NCBI RefSeq assembly: GCF_021698975.1
Contig: NZ_SSXA01000002.1
Coordinates: 1 to 64,000, forward strand
DNA from: Blastococcus sp. KM273128
GTDB taxonomy: Bacteria > Actinomycetota > Actinomycetes > Mycobacteriales > Geodermatophilaceae
Length of the DNA: 64,000 bases
Direction of reading: 5' to 3'
The position numbers and the translations under genes were made by a program. Below the pieces are notes generated by a model, which was not told where the DNA came from, ran no database searches, and saw nothing but the letters and a program-made list of their open reading frames with translations. This document shows positions 21,236 through 31,000 of the stretch, piece after piece. Position 1 is the stretch's first letter, and every line of letters starts with the position of its first letter.

Positions 21236-21890
21236 GCGCCCGCTCGGCCACGCGCGGCGGCACGGTGGCGCCGGGTGGCAGGAGCGGGCACGGCTCCGGC
21301 TCGCCCAGCACCGTGCGCACCGGGAGGACGCCGGCCCACACCGGGCCCGCCAGGTCGCCCGCGTCGTCGCCCGGCGGGCCGGTGCGGATCTTCACGCTCG
21401 CCTCGGCGAGGTCCAGGGCGAGCACGGCGGTGGCGGCCAGCTCCCTGCGGTCCGGCCGGCGGGTCGCCGCCCAGGAGCCGGGGGCCAGGTGCTCGGTCAG
21501 CACCTCGAGCGCGAGCAGCCGCTCGGCGGGGTCGGTCACCGGCCGCGCCGCGCCGTGCACCACCGCGCATCGGTAGTTGACCGAGTGGTGGAAGGCCGAG
21601 CGCGCGTAGACGATGCCGTCCAGGTGGGTGACGGTGAAGCAGACCGGCGCCCCGGCCGCGGCCGCCCGGAGCGTCGCCGCGCCCGTCGAGCCGTGCAGGT
21701 AGAGGGTGTCGCCGTGCCGCCCGTAACCGGTCGGCAGGACCACCGGCGCCTCGCCGAGCAGCACGCCGAGGTGGCCGATCAAACCGGCGTCCAGCACGGC
21801 GTGCAGGTCGGCGCGGTCGGTGCGGGCGCGCTTGGCGCCCCGGCGCACGGTGCTGCGGTCGGTGGGGGAGAGCGGTGCGGCGGTGTCCAC
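21219..21890 (-). CDS. Pyridoxamine 5'-phosphate-oxidase-like flavin protein
   Basis: A 223-residue protein of the split-barrel, FMN-binding PNPOx-like superfamily (pfam group 'Pyridox_ox_2' type). It has the early GLIGHLGVLLGEAPVVLPTGYGRHGDTLYLHGS strand-loop-strand, then VCFTVTHLDGIVYARSAFHHSVNYRCAVVHG and a C-terminal VKIRTGPPGDDAGD. It is not the biosynthetic PdxH enzyme. Members are often heme- or flavin-binding oxidoreductases of unknown substrate, commonly found next to MocR-type regulators. The start is GTG 21890 with AGGA eight bases upstream. It is divergent from the MocR-type gene, and both starts are 24 bases from a shared inverted repeat. Confidence 0.8.
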   Translation of the reverse strand: MDTAAPLSPTDRSTVRRGAKRARTDRADLHAVLDAGLIGHLGVLLGEAPVVLPTGYGRHGDTLYLHGSTGAATLRAAAAGAPVCFTVTHLDGIVYARSAFHHSVNYRCAVVHGAARPVTDPAERLLALEVLTEHLAPGSWAATRRPDRRELAATAVLALDLAEASVKIRTGPPGDDAGDLAGPVWAGVLPVRTVLGEPEPCPLLPPGATVPPRVAERALSPAG

Positions 21891-21913
21891 GACATCGATC
21901 CTGGATCGCGAGG

Positions 21914-21958
21914 GTGGACCGCCGGAACGGCCAATCCGCTAGATTTCCGGCAGTCCAC
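21914..21958. promoter_or_regulatory. 14-bp inverted repeat between the PNPOx-like and MocR-type genes (candidate operator)
   Basis: The arms GTGGACCGCCGGAA (21914-21927) and TTCCGGCAGTCCAC (21945-21958) are reverse complements with one mismatch in fourteen. They are separated by 17 bases that include a -10-like TAGATT. The element is placed symmetrically, 24 bases from each of the two divergent start codons, as expected for autoregulation by the adjacent MocR/PdxR-type protein. Confidence 0.6.
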
Positions 21959-21981
21959 TTCCCCGCAACGGCAGGAGCGCC

Positions 21982-23406
21982 GTGGTCGACGTCCCGCCGG
22001 TGCTGCTCGACCGCGCATCGGGGACGCCGCTGTCGGTGCAGCTGGCCGACGCGCTGCGGGCCGCGGCCGCCGACGGCACGCTGCGCCCGGGGGACCGGCT
22101 GCCGTCGACGCGCGCGTTCGCCGCCGCGCTGGGGGTCAGCCGCACCGTGCCCGTCGCCGCCTACGACCAGCTGCTCGCCGAGGGGTGGCTCGGCGGGCGC
22201 CGCGGCGCGGGCACCTACGTCCTCGGTGCCGTGACAGCGGCCCCGGCGGCGGTCGCCGTCCCCGCCGTCCGGACGCCGGAGGCCCCGGCGCTGGTCGACC
22301 TGCGCGCCGGGTCGCCGTGCCTGGAGGTGCTGGACCGCGGGGCCTGGCGCCGGGCCTGGCGGGCGGCCGGCGACGCCGCACCCGACGCCCGCCCGGAGCC
22401 TGCCGGGGACCCGGCCTTCCGGTCCGCCGTCGCGGAGCACCTGCTGCGCCACCGCGGGCTGGCCGCCGGCCCCGACGACGTGCTCGCCACGGCCGGCACC
22501 TCCGCCGCGGTGGGCGAGCTGGCCCGCACCCTGCCGCCCGGCAGCCGCGTCGCGGTGGAGGACCCCGGCTACCAGCGGGTCGCCGGTGCGCTCCGGGACG
22601 CCGGGGTCGAGGTCGTCCCGGCCGCCGTCGACGACGACGGGCTGGTCGTCGAGGCGCTGCCGCCGGACCTGGCCGCCGTCTACTGCACGCCGGCCCACCA
22701 GTACCCGCTGGGCCGCCGGATGTCCGCCGCCCGCCGGCTGGCGCTGGTCGCCCGGGCCCGCGCCGAGGGCTGGTGGGTGCTGGAGGACGACTACGACGGC
22801 GAGCTGCGCTACGACGTCGCGCCGCTGCCGCTGCTGGGGGCGCTGGGGCCCGACGTCGTGGTGCACCTGGGCACGGCCGGGAAGATCCTCAGCCCCACCC
22901 TCGGCGTGGGCTGGGTGGTCGCCCCCGGGCCGCTGCGGGCTGCGCTGCTGGCCCGCCGCACCGCCACGGGCACCCGGCCGGCGCGGGCCGGCCAGCGGGT
23001 GTTCGCGGCGTTCGCGACCTCGGGGGACCTCGCCCGGCACCTGCGCCGGCTGCGGCGCGAGCTGGTCGCCCGGGCGGACGAGGTGCGGGGCGCGGTCGTG
23101 GCCGCCGGGTGCCGGGCCGAGGGGGACTCCGCGGGGGCGCACGTCCTCGTGCCGCTGCCGGACCCCGCGGTGGAGGAGGAGGTGCGGGCGTCGGCCGCGG
23201 CGCGCGGCGTGGCACTGGACGGCCTGGGCCGCCACACCGTCGTCGGGGGCGACCGGCGCGCCGGCCTCGTCGTCGGCTTCGCCGCCCCCACCCGGGAGGA
23301 GCTGCGCGGCGCGCTGACCGTGCTGGGCGACGTCCTGCGCGCCTGCCCCGGGAACGACCGCGGGCCCGCCCTCCCGGAGGAGGACGGGCCCGCGGTCGCG
23401 ACCTAG
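21982..23406 (+). CDS. MocR/PdxR-type GntR-aminotransferase transcription regulator
   Basis: A 474-residue chimera. An N-terminal GntR winged helix-turn-helix (residues 12-80, with LRPGDRLPSTRAFAAALGVSR and WLGGRRGAGTYV) is joined to a fold-type I aminotransferase domain (residues 105-460). The PLP lysine is visible as K301 in GTAGKILSPTLGVG, and the cofactor-contacting DDYDGEL lies at 269-275. Family members bind pyridoxal phosphate as effector and usually control vitamin B6 metabolism or a neighbouring PLP- or amine-related gene. Here the divergent PNPOx-like gene is the likely target. The start is GTG 21982 with AGGAG at 21973-21977. A perfect 14-bp inverted repeat lies inside the last codons. 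Confidence 0.88.
   Translation: MVDVPPVLLDRASGTPLSVQLADALRAAAADGTLRPGDRLPSTRAFAAALGVSRTVPVAAYDQLLAEGWLGGRRGAGTYVLGAVTAAPAAVAVPAVRTPEAPALVDLRAGSPCLEVLDRGAWRRAWRAAGDAAPDARPEPAGDPAFRSAVAEHLLRHRGLAAGPDDVLATAGTSAAVGELARTLPPGSRVAVEDPGYQRVAGALRDAGVEVVPAAVDDDGLVVEALPPDLAAVYCTPAHQYPLGRRMSAARRLALVARARAEGWWVLEDDYDGELRYDVAPLPLLGALGPDVVVHLGTAGKILSPTLGVGWVVAPGPLRAALLARRTATGTRPARAGQRVFAAFATSGDLARHLRRLRRELVARADEVRGAVVAAGCRAEGDSAGAHVLVPLPDPAVEEEVRASAAARGVALDGLGRHTVVGGDRRAGLVVGFAAPTREELRGALTVLGDVLRACPGNDRGPALPEEDGPAVAT
23355..23398. terminator. Hairpin at the end of the MocR-type gene
   Basis: A perfect 14-bp inverted repeat (23355-23368 and 23385-23398, core CGCGGGCCCG) has a 16-base loop. It lies between the convergent MocR-type and korB genes but inside the last MocR codons. 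No T-run follows, as is usual in high-GC actinobacteria. It could act in both directions. Confidence 0.5.
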
Positions 23407-23410
23407 GCCG

Positions 23411-24505
23411 TCAGGCCGTCACTTCCCAGGTGTCGCCGCCGGCGAGGAGGGCGTCGAGGTCGCCGGGGCCCTGCAGCCGGGCCTCGTGCAGCTGCTCGGC
23501 CATCATCGCCTCGTAGCTCGGCTTCTCGATCTTCCGGAACACGCCCATCGGGGTGTAGCGCAGGTCCTGCGTGGACAGCCGCGACAGCGCGAACGCGTAC
23601 GACGGGTCCTGCCGGGTGGCGTCGTGCACGACGATCTCGCTCGCGTCGACCTGGTTGGTCTCGGCCACCCGCAGGCCACCGAAGTCGTCGCGGACCACGC
23701 ACGAGGCGCCGTCCGGCCCGAACACCAGCGGCTCCCCGTGCTGCAGCGGGATCGTCCACATCGGGCCGGTGGCCGGGTCCTTCAGCAGCTCGAAGGCGCC
23801 GTCGTTGAAGATGTTGCAGTTCTGGTAGATCTCCACCAGCGACGTGCCCTTGTGCTCCGCCGCCTGGCGCAGCACCTCGGTGAGGCCCTTCCGGTCGGAG
23901 TCCATCGCCCGGCCGACGAACGTGGCGTCCGCGCCGATCGCGAGGGACACCGGGTTGAAGGGGTGGTCCAGCGACCCCATCGGCGTGGACTTGGTGACCT
24001 TGCCGACCTCGGAGGTGGGCGAGTACTGGCCCTTCGTGAGGCCGTAGATCCGGTTGTTGAACAGCAGGATCGTCATGTTCACGTTGCGGCGCAGCGCGTG
24101 GATCAGGTGGTTGCCGCCGATCGAGAGCGCGTCGCCGTCCCCGGTGACCACCCAGACCGACAGGTCGGGGCGCGCGGCGGCCAGACCGGTCGCGATCGCC
24201 GGGGCCCGCCCGTGGATCGAGTGCATCCCGTAGGTGTTCATGTAGTACGGGAAGCGCGACGAGCACCCGATGCCCGAGACGATGACCATGTCCTCGCGGG
24301 CGATGCCCAGGCTCGGCAGGAAGCTCTGGACGGCGTTGAGGATGACGTAGTCACCGCAGCCGGGGCACCAGCGCACCTCCTGGTCGGTCTTGAGGTCCTT
24401 GCCCTTGAGCTCGGTCAGCTTCGGACCGTGCTGCTCGAGCGAGCGGGCGATGGCGGCGTCGATCGGGGTCGGCGCGTCGGGCATGCCGAGTTCGACGGTG
24501 GTCAC
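23411..24505 (-). CDS. korB: 2-oxoglutarate:ferredoxin oxidoreductase subunit beta
   Basis: A 364-residue thiamine diphosphate subunit. The N-terminal block RWCPGCGDYVILNAVQSFL and the TPP/Mg2+ motif GDGDALSIGGNHLIHALRRN, followed by NNRIYGLTKGQYSPTS, are typical of KorB. With KorA it oxidises 2-oxoglutarate to succinyl-CoA, reducing ferredoxin. In mycobacteria this enzyme supports an alternative CO2-linked TCA step. The start is GTG 24505, and GTGA (24502-24505) overlaps the korA stop, so the pair is translationally coupled. No ferredoxin gene lies next to it. Confidence 0.92.
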   Translation of the reverse strand: MTTVELGMPDAPTPIDAAIARSLEQHGPKLTELKGKDLKTDQEVRWCPGCGDYVILNAVQSFLPSLGIAREDMVIVSGIGCSSRFPYYMNTYGMHSIHGRAPAIATGLAAARPDLSVWVVTGDGDALSIGGNHLIHALRRNVNMTILLFNNRIYGLTKGQYSPTSEVGKVTKSTPMGSLDHPFNPVSLAIGADATFVGRAMDSDRKGLTEVLRQAAEHKGTSLVEIYQNCNIFNDGAFELLKDPATGPMWTIPLQHGEPLVFGPDGASCVVRDDFGGLRVAETNQVDASEIVVHDATRQDPSYAFALSRLSTQDLRYTPMGVFRKIEKPSYEAMMAEQLHEARLQGPGDLDALLAGGDTWEVTA

Positions 24506-26439
24506 TGGACTGCTCCGTTCGCAGCTGCGGGGGTCACGGTGTCGATGGCGTCCTGGATGACGGCGGCCAGCTCGGCCGCGCGGAAGGGCAGACCGCGCAC
24601 CTGGGTGTGGCTCTGCACGTCGACCAGGTACTTGGCGCGCAGCAGCAGGGCGAGCTGCCCCAGGTTCATCTCCGGGCAGATCACCCGGTCGTACCGGGCC
24701 AGGACCTCGCCGAGGTCGGCCGGGAAGGGGTTGATGTGCCGCAGGTGGATCTGGGCGACCTTGCGGCCGGAGCCCCGGATCCGCCGGGCGGCGGCACCGA
24801 TCGGCCCGTAGGTGGAACCCCACCCGATGACGGCGACGCGGGCGTCGCCGTCGGGGTCGTCGACATCCGTGGGCGGGATCGTGGCGGCGATGCCGTCGAT
24901 CTTCGCCTGGCGGGTGCGGGTCATGAAGTCATGGTTGGCCGGGTCGTAGGAGATGTTCCCGGTCCGGTCGGCCTTCTCCAGCCCGCCGATGCGGTGCTGC
25001 ATCCCCGCGGTGCCCGGGATGGCCCAGGCACGTGCCAGGGTCTCGGGGTCGCGCAGGTAGGGGAGGAACTCGCCGTCCTCGCCGTTGGGCTCGGTGGCGA
25101 AGCCGACCGCCGGCGCCAGGTCGGGCAGCGAGCCGGTGTCCGGGATCGCCCACGGCTCGGCCCCGTTGGCCAGGTAGCCGTCCGACAGCAGCATCACCGG
25201 CGTCCGGTAGGCCAGCGCGATCCGCGCGGCCTCGACCGCGGCGTCGAAGCAGTCGCCGGGCGAGCGCGGCGCGATCACCGGGACCGGGGCCTCGCCGTTG
25301 CGGCCGAACATCGCCTGCAGCAGGTCGCTCTGCTCGGTCTTCGTCGGCAGCCCGGTGGAGGGGCCACCGCGCTGCACGTCGACGATCACCAGCGGCAGCT
25401 CGGTCATGACCGCCAGGCCGATGGTCTCGGCCTTGAGGGCGACGCCGGGTCCCGACGTCGTCGTCACGCCGAGGGCGCCGCCGAAGGAGGCGCCCAGCGC
25501 GGCGCCGATGCCCGCGATCTCGTCCTCGGCCTGGAAGGTCCGGACGCCGAACGCCTTGTGGCGGGACAGCTCGTGCAGGATGTCCGACGCCGGGGTGATC
25601 GGGTAGGCGCCCAGGAACACCGGGAGCCCGGAGCGCTGGCCGGCGGCGACGAGCCCGAGCGCCAGCGCCTGGTTGCCCGAGATGTTGCGGTAGCGGCCCG
25701 GCTTCATCGGGGCCGGCTTGATCTCGTAGGAGACGGCGAAGGCCTCGGTGGTCTCGCCGTAGTTGTAGCCGGCGCGGAACGCGGCGATGTTGGCCGCGGC
25801 GATCTCCGGCTTGCGGCGGAACTGGCGCTCGAGGAACCGGACGGTGCCCTCGGTCGGCCGGTGGTACATCCAGCTGAGCAGGCCCAGCGTGAACATGTTC
25901 TTGCTCCGCTCGGCCTCCTTCTTGCCCAGGCCCGAGTCGGCGAGCGCGTCCAGCGTCATCGAGGTGAGCGGGACGCTGACGGTCTGCCAGCCCTCGAGCG
26001 AGCCGTCCTCGAGCGGGTTGGTCGCGTACCCCACCTTCGCGAGGTTGCGGGGGGTGAACTCGTCGGAGTCGAGGATGAGCAGGCCGCCCCCGGGCAGCTC
26101 GGCCAGGTTGGCCTTGAGCGCGGCGGGGTTCATGGCGACGAGCACGTCCGGGGCGTCACCCGGCGTCATGACGTCGTGGTCGGCGAACTGCAGCTGGAAG
26201 GAGCTGACGCCCGGCAGGGTCCCCGTCGGCGCGCGGATCTCGGCGGGGAAGTTGGGCAGCGTCTTGAGGTCGTTGCCGAACGACGCCGTCTCGCTGGTGA
26301 ACCGGTTGCCGGTCAGCTGCATGCCGTCGCCGGAGTCACCGGCCAGCCGGATGACGACGCGGTCCAGCTCGACGACGCTCTTGACCAGGCCGCCCGGAGC
26401 GGAGCTGGGGGCCGCCTGGGGGCGATCGATCGCAGTCAT
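24502..26439 (-). CDS. korA: 2-oxoglutarate:ferredoxin oxidoreductase subunit alpha (gamma-alpha fusion)
   Basis: A 645-residue subunit in which an N-terminal gamma domain (about residues 25-215, with VIRLAGDSGDGMQLTGNRF) is fused to the alpha pyrimidine-binding domain (about 245-640). The alpha part shows GAYPITPASDILHELS, FQAEDEIAGIGAALGASFGG and GPSTGLPTKTEQSDLLQAMFGRNGEAP. This order is the usual actinobacterial KorA. ATG 26439 is preceded by GGTGGAGG at a normal distance. A longer upstream frame is open but lacks support. The gene is first of the korAB pair, and a 237-base spacer with a dispersed repeat lies upstream. Confidence 0.93.
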   Translation of the reverse strand: MTAIDRPQAAPSSAPGGLVKSVVELDRVVIRLAGDSGDGMQLTGNRFTSETASFGNDLKTLPNFPAEIRAPTGTLPGVSSFQLQFADHDVMTPGDAPDVLVAMNPAALKANLAELPGGGLLILDSDEFTPRNLAKVGYATNPLEDGSLEGWQTVSVPLTSMTLDALADSGLGKKEAERSKNMFTLGLLSWMYHRPTEGTVRFLERQFRRKPEIAAANIAAFRAGYNYGETTEAFAVSYEIKPAPMKPGRYRNISGNQALALGLVAAGQRSGLPVFLGAYPITPASDILHELSRHKAFGVRTFQAEDEIAGIGAALGASFGGALGVTTTSGPGVALKAETIGLAVMTELPLVIVDVQRGGPSTGLPTKTEQSDLLQAMFGRNGEAPVPVIAPRSPGDCFDAAVEAARIALAYRTPVMLLSDGYLANGAEPWAIPDTGSLPDLAPAVGFATEPNGEDGEFLPYLRDPETLARAWAIPGTAGMQHRIGGLEKADRTGNISYDPANHDFMTRTRQAKIDGIAATIPPTDVDDPDGDARVAVIGWGSTYGPIGAAARRIRGSGRKVAQIHLRHINPFPADLGEVLARYDRVICPEMNLGQLALLLRAKYLVDVQSHTQVRGLPFRAAELAAVIQDAIDTVTPAAANGAVQ

Positions 26440-26676
26440 GAGTGGTGTACCTCCACCGGCCAACGTTACGTGCGTGTGTCCGCGCCGGGATGTGGATCCG
26501 GACACGACGAGATCTGTGTCGCCCAACAGCCGTTCCGTGTTGCTCATTCCGGCGAGGGCAAGGGCGAGGTCGCACCCCGGGCGGGGACGGCCACCTCCGG
26601 CGCGGCGTCGGACCGGACGTCCGAGGACGACCGGCTGGTCACCCAGGACCACCACATGATCGCCGACGGGCCGCCG
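26440..26676. other. korA upstream spacer with inverted repeat and dispersed repeat
   Basis: This 237-base gap lies between the korA start and the narK end, both on the minus strand. It carries a 7-bp inverted repeat, GTGTCCG (26476-26482) / CGGACAC (26499-26505), near korA that could be an operator. It also carries a copy of a dispersed repeat (26551-26667, annotated separately). No convincing gene is seen in it. Confidence 0.5.
26551..26667. repeat. Dispersed repeat copy A (related to the htpX upstream region and htpX coding sequence)
   Basis: Bases 26587-26620 (ACGGCCACCTCCGGCGCGGC, continuing to GACGT) match 35684-35717, just before htpX, with a single difference, and the similarity extends left to 26551 / 35654 with small gaps. 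Bases 26632-26667 match htpX coding bases 36455-36490 at about 31 of 36 positions. The right part reads RLVTQDHHMIAD in one frame, against [12 protein letters not shown] in HtpX. Confidence 0.65.
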
Positions 26677-28071
26677 TCACAGGCCCGAGGCGCGCGAGCC
26701 GCGCCGCAGGTAGACGGCCCAGGTGGTCCCGAGGCACAGGACGTAGGCCCCGATGAACCCCACGTACGCCGCGTCACCGGTGCCCGTCGTGAGGAACGAC
26801 TGGCGGAAGGCCAGGTTGACCAGGACGCCACCGGAGGCACCGATGGCGCCGGCCAGGCCGATCACCGCACCGGACAGCCGCAGCGCCCGCGCGTCGGCGG
26901 TCGCGGAGTCCTCGCCCGCCGCCACGGCGTCCATGGCCTGGAGCCGGAAGATGCCCGGGATCATCTTGTACGTCGATCCGTTGCCCATGCCGCTGAGCAC
27001 GAACAGCGCCACGAAGCCGGCGACGAACAGGGGGAGCGAGCCCAGCTGGCTGGCCGTCCAGACCGCGGCCGCGGCGGCCGCCATGGCCGCGAAGGTGACG
27101 CAGGTGACCCGCGCGCCGCCGAACCGGTCGGCGAGGGATCCCCCCACCGGGCGGATCAGCGAGCCGAGCAGCGGGCCGAGCCAGGTCAGCGAGGCGGCGG
27201 CCAGCGGAGTGGCGAACGAGCCGCTGAACTGGGTGAGCAGGACCTGCCCGAAGGCGAACGAGAAGCCGATGAACGATCCGAAGCTGCCGATGTAGAGCAG
27301 CGACAGGATCCACGTGTGCGGCTCGCGGATGGCCTCCCGCATGACCTTTGGCCGGCTGCTGGCCGTCGTCAGGTTGTCCATCAGGAGCGCGGCACCCACC
27401 GCCGCGACGACGATCAGCGGGATGTAGACGGCCAGCAGCAGCCGGGGGTGCGCGGTGCCGGCCGTGGCCAGCACCAGCAGCCCGAGCAGTTGCACCACGG
27501 GGACGCCGAGGTTGCCGCCCCCGGCGTTGAGGCCGAGCGCCCACCCCTTGAGCCGGTCCGGGTAGAACGCGTTGATGTTGGCCATGGAGCTGGCGAAGTT
27601 GCCGCCGCCCACCCCGGCCAGGCAGGCGACGAGCAGCAGCGTCCCGTAGGAGACGCCGGGCTCCAGCACCACCGCCGTGGCCACGGTCGGCACGAGCAGG
27701 AGCAGGGCGGAGACGATCGTCCAGTTCCGCCCGCCGAAGCGCGCGACGGCGAAGGTGTAGGGCAGCCGGACGGCCGCGCCGAGAGCGGCGGGCAGCGTGG
27801 TGAGCAGGAACTTGCCCGCCGGGTCGATGCCGTACACCGTCTCGGGCAGGAACAGGACCAGGACCGACCACAGGCTCCAGACCGAGAAGCCGATGTGCTC
27901 GGAGAAGACCGAGAAGAAGAGGTTGCGGCGGGCGATCCGCCGCCCGGTCTGCTCCCAGAACTCGGGGTCCTCCGGACGCCAGTCGTCGATCCAGCGGCCG
28001 CCGGTGCGCCGCCGCACGCGCTGCTGCTCGACGTCGGCCGGCCGCGGGACGGTCGTCCGTTGCGTGCTCAT
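26677..28071 (-). CDS. narK: Nitrate/nitrite transporter, NarK family (MFS)
   Basis: A 464-residue major-facilitator protein with twelve predicted helices. The nitrate-signature regions are visible: AGVGGGNFASSMANINAFYPDRLKGWALGLNAGGGNLGV (first) and LFVLSGMGNGSTYKMIPGIF (second). It moves nitrate in or nitrite out across the cytoplasmic membrane. The ATG at 28071 overlaps the stop of the upstream nitrate reductase gene (ATGA). Import and reduction of nitrate are therefore encoded on one transcript. Confidence 0.93.
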   Translation of the reverse strand: MSTQRTTVPRPADVEQQRVRRRTGGRWIDDWRPEDPEFWEQTGRRIARRNLFFSVFSEHIGFSVWSLWSVLVLFLPETVYGIDPAGKFLLTTLPAALGAAVRLPYTFAVARFGGRNWTIVSALLLLVPTVATAVVLEPGVSYGTLLLVACLAGVGGGNFASSMANINAFYPDRLKGWALGLNAGGGNLGVPVVQLLGLLVLATAGTAHPRLLLAVYIPLIVVAAVGAALLMDNLTTASSRPKVMREAIREPHTWILSLLYIGSFGSFIGFSFAFGQVLLTQFSGSFATPLAAASLTWLGPLLGSLIRPVGGSLADRFGGARVTCVTFAAMAAAAAAVWTASQLGSLPLFVAGFVALFVLSGMGNGSTYKMIPGIFRLQAMDAVAAGEDSATADARALRLSGAVIGLAGAIGASGGVLVNLAFRQSFLTTGTGDAAYVGFIGAYVLCLGTTWAVYLRRGSRASGL

Positions 28072-31000
28072 CGGGGCACTCCCATGGGTCGGCCGGCGAG
28101 GCTGGGCCCGTCCGGCTGTCGTGGCGGCGGGATCGTGCTGGGCACTTCCTCGTCCGCGGGGCCGTGGTCGACGGGGCGCTCGACGAGCCGCTGGAGGTCC
28201 TCCCGGCAGGATCCGCAGCCGGTTCCGGCCCGGGTGCGCTCCATGACGGCACCCAGCGAGCCGCAGCCGGCCGCGACGGCGTCGCAGACCGCCTGCTTGG
28301 AGACGCCGTTGCACTGGCAGACGCGGGCGTCCGGCGGCAGGTCACCGACGTCGACCGGGGCAGGGGAGCCGGCCCCGCTGACGAGCAGCCGCAGCCGTTC
28401 TGCCGGCAGCGGCGTGCCCCGGTCGTAGGCGTGGGCGAGCGAGGCGGCCTGGCGGGTGTCGCCGATCAAGGTCGCCCCGACCAGCCGGTCGTCACGGATG
28501 ACGACCGACAGGTGGACCCCGCGGCGCGGCTCCGAGATCACCACGTGCTCGTCATCCGGGCCGGGAGCCTTGGCGCCCATGGTGGCGACGTCGAGCCCGG
28601 CGACCTTGAGCTTGGTGGCGGTCCGGCTGCCGAGGTACTCGGCCGTGGGTTCGCTGCCGGTGAGCACGTCGGCCAGGACCGTCGCCTGCTCCCACACCGG
28701 GGCGACCAGCCCGTAGACCCGGCCGCGGTGCTCGGCGCACTCACCGATGGCCGAGATGCGGGGGTCGCCGGTGCGCAGCTGGTCGTCGACCAGGACGCCG
28801 CGCTCGACCGGCAGGCCGGCGGCCCGCGCGAGGGCGGTCTCCGGCCGCACCCCAGCCGCCACCACGAGGAGGTCGGCGTCGATGGCGCGGCCGTCGTCGA
28901 GGAGCGCGCCGCGGAACCGGTCCGTGCCCCGCACCCCGCTGGCGACCACCCCGACGTGCACCCCGATCCCCAGGGCCTCGACCCCGCGCCGGAGGAGCTC
29001 ACCGGCATCGCCGTCGAGCTGGGTCTCCATGAGGTGCGCCCCGGCGTGCACCACGTCGACCCGGAGGCCGTGCGCCTGGAGGGCGCGGGCGGCCTCCAGG
29101 CCCAGCAGGCCGCCGCCGAGGACCAGGGCACTGCGGGCGGTGCGGACCGCGCCCAGGATCGCCCGCACGTCGTCGACGGTGCGGAAGGCGAAGGCGCCGG
29201 GGACCAGGTCCCCGGTCGCCGTCCGGAGACCGGTCAGGGGCGGGACGAAGCTGCGGGAGCCCGTGGCCAGCACCAGGTGCTCGTAGGGCAGCGTCGACCC
29301 GTCCGCGCAGGTGACCAGGCGGGCGGCGCGGTTGACCCCGGTCACCGGCGTGCCGGCCCGCAGGACCACCCCGCGCTCGGCGTACCAGTCGTGGTCGTTG
29401 AGGAGGAGGTCCTCCTCCCGCCTCTCGCCGGCCAGCAACGGGGACAGCAGGATCCGGTTGTAGTTGCCGTGGCGCTCCTCCCCGAGCACGGTGATCCGGA
29501 AGCGTTCGTCGCCACCCCGGCGCAGGAGCTCTTCCACGAACCGGGCGCCGGCCATGCCGTTGCCGACGACGACGAGCGGGCTCCGGGAGTCGTGCGGCGG
29601 CTCGGGGAGGACGCCTCGGCGGGGGCTTCCCAGCACGGTGCCCGCGGGCACGGTCGGCGACGGCGCAGCGGCCGGTGCCGGGGTCGGCGGGGTGGCGGCT
29701 TCCGCGCGGCCGACCCGCGTGACGGCCACCGCGCAGGTCTTGAAGGCCGGCATCCGGCTCGTCGGGTCGAGGGCAGGGTCGGTGAGGGCGTTGGCGCTGG
29801 CCTCCCCGCCCCAGTGGAAGGGGGCGAAGACCACGTCGGGACGGATGGTGTCGGTGACGGTGGCGGCGAACCGGGCACGGCCGCGCCGGGTGGACAGCTC
29901 CACGACGTCGTCCTGGGCCACGCCCACGCGGGCGGCGAGGTCCGGGTGCAGCTCGGCCCGCGGGACCGGGGCGAGCCCGTGCAGGCTCGGCGTGCGCCGC
30001 GTCTGCGCGCCCGACTGGTACTGCGCCAGCACCCGGCCGGTGGTCAGGACGTAGGGATAGTCGTCGTCCGGTTCCTCGTGCGGCGCCACGTGCTCGACCG
30101 GCAGGAAACGGGCCCGGCCGTCCGGCGTGGCGAACCGCTCGGTGAACAGCCGCGGGGTCCCGGGGTGCTCGGGCGCGCCGTCGGGAGACGCGGGACACGG
30201 CCAGAAGACGCCCTGCTCGGCGTCGATCCGCGCGAGGGTGATGCCCGAGTAGTCCGCCGGCCCGCCGGCCGACGCCCGGCCCAGCTCGGCGAAGACCGTC
30301 GCCGGGTCGGCGCTGAACAGGTGCCCGGCACCGAGCCGCCCGGCCAGCTCGGCCAGCAGCTGCAGGTCGTCGCGGACCCCCGGAGGTGCCGGCACGGCGC
30401 GGCGCCGGTGGATCACCCGTCCCTCCAGGTTGGTCATGGTGCCCTCCTCCTCCGCCCACATCGCGCTGGGCAGCACGACGTCGGCCAGCGCCGCCGTCTC
30501 GGAGAGGAAGAAGTCGCTGACGGCCAGGAAGTCCAGCTCGCGCAGCCGGCTGAGCACGCGGCGCGCGTCCGGCGCCGAGACGGCGACGTTGGAGGCGAGC
30601 ACCAGGAGGGTGCGCACGCCGCCGTCGGTGCCGAGGGCGTCGAGCAGCTCGAATGCCGACGGCCCCGGGCCGGGGAGGTCGTCCGGGTCGACGCCCCAGA
30701 CGGCCGCGACGTGCGCCCGGGCGGCGGGGTCGTCGAGCTTGCGGTAGCCCGGGAGCTGGTCGGCCTTCTGCCCGTGCTCACGGCCGCCCTGGCCGTTGCC
30801 CTGCCCGGTGATCGTGCCCCAGCCGCTGCCCGGCCGCCCGGGCAGCCCGAGGGCCAGCGCCAGGTTGATCCAGGCCTGCGCCGTGTCCGTACCCGACCGG
30901 TGCTGCTCGGCGCCGCGGGCGGTGAGCACGACCGCCCGCTCGGCCCGTGCCAGCGCGAACGCCGTGCGGCGGAGGTGGGCGACGGGCACACCGGTGATCC

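Noticed and set aside
24607..28428. 1273-codon plus-strand frame across korAB and narK
   Set aside because: It is antisense to three recognisable genes; the product is low-complexity and has no domain.
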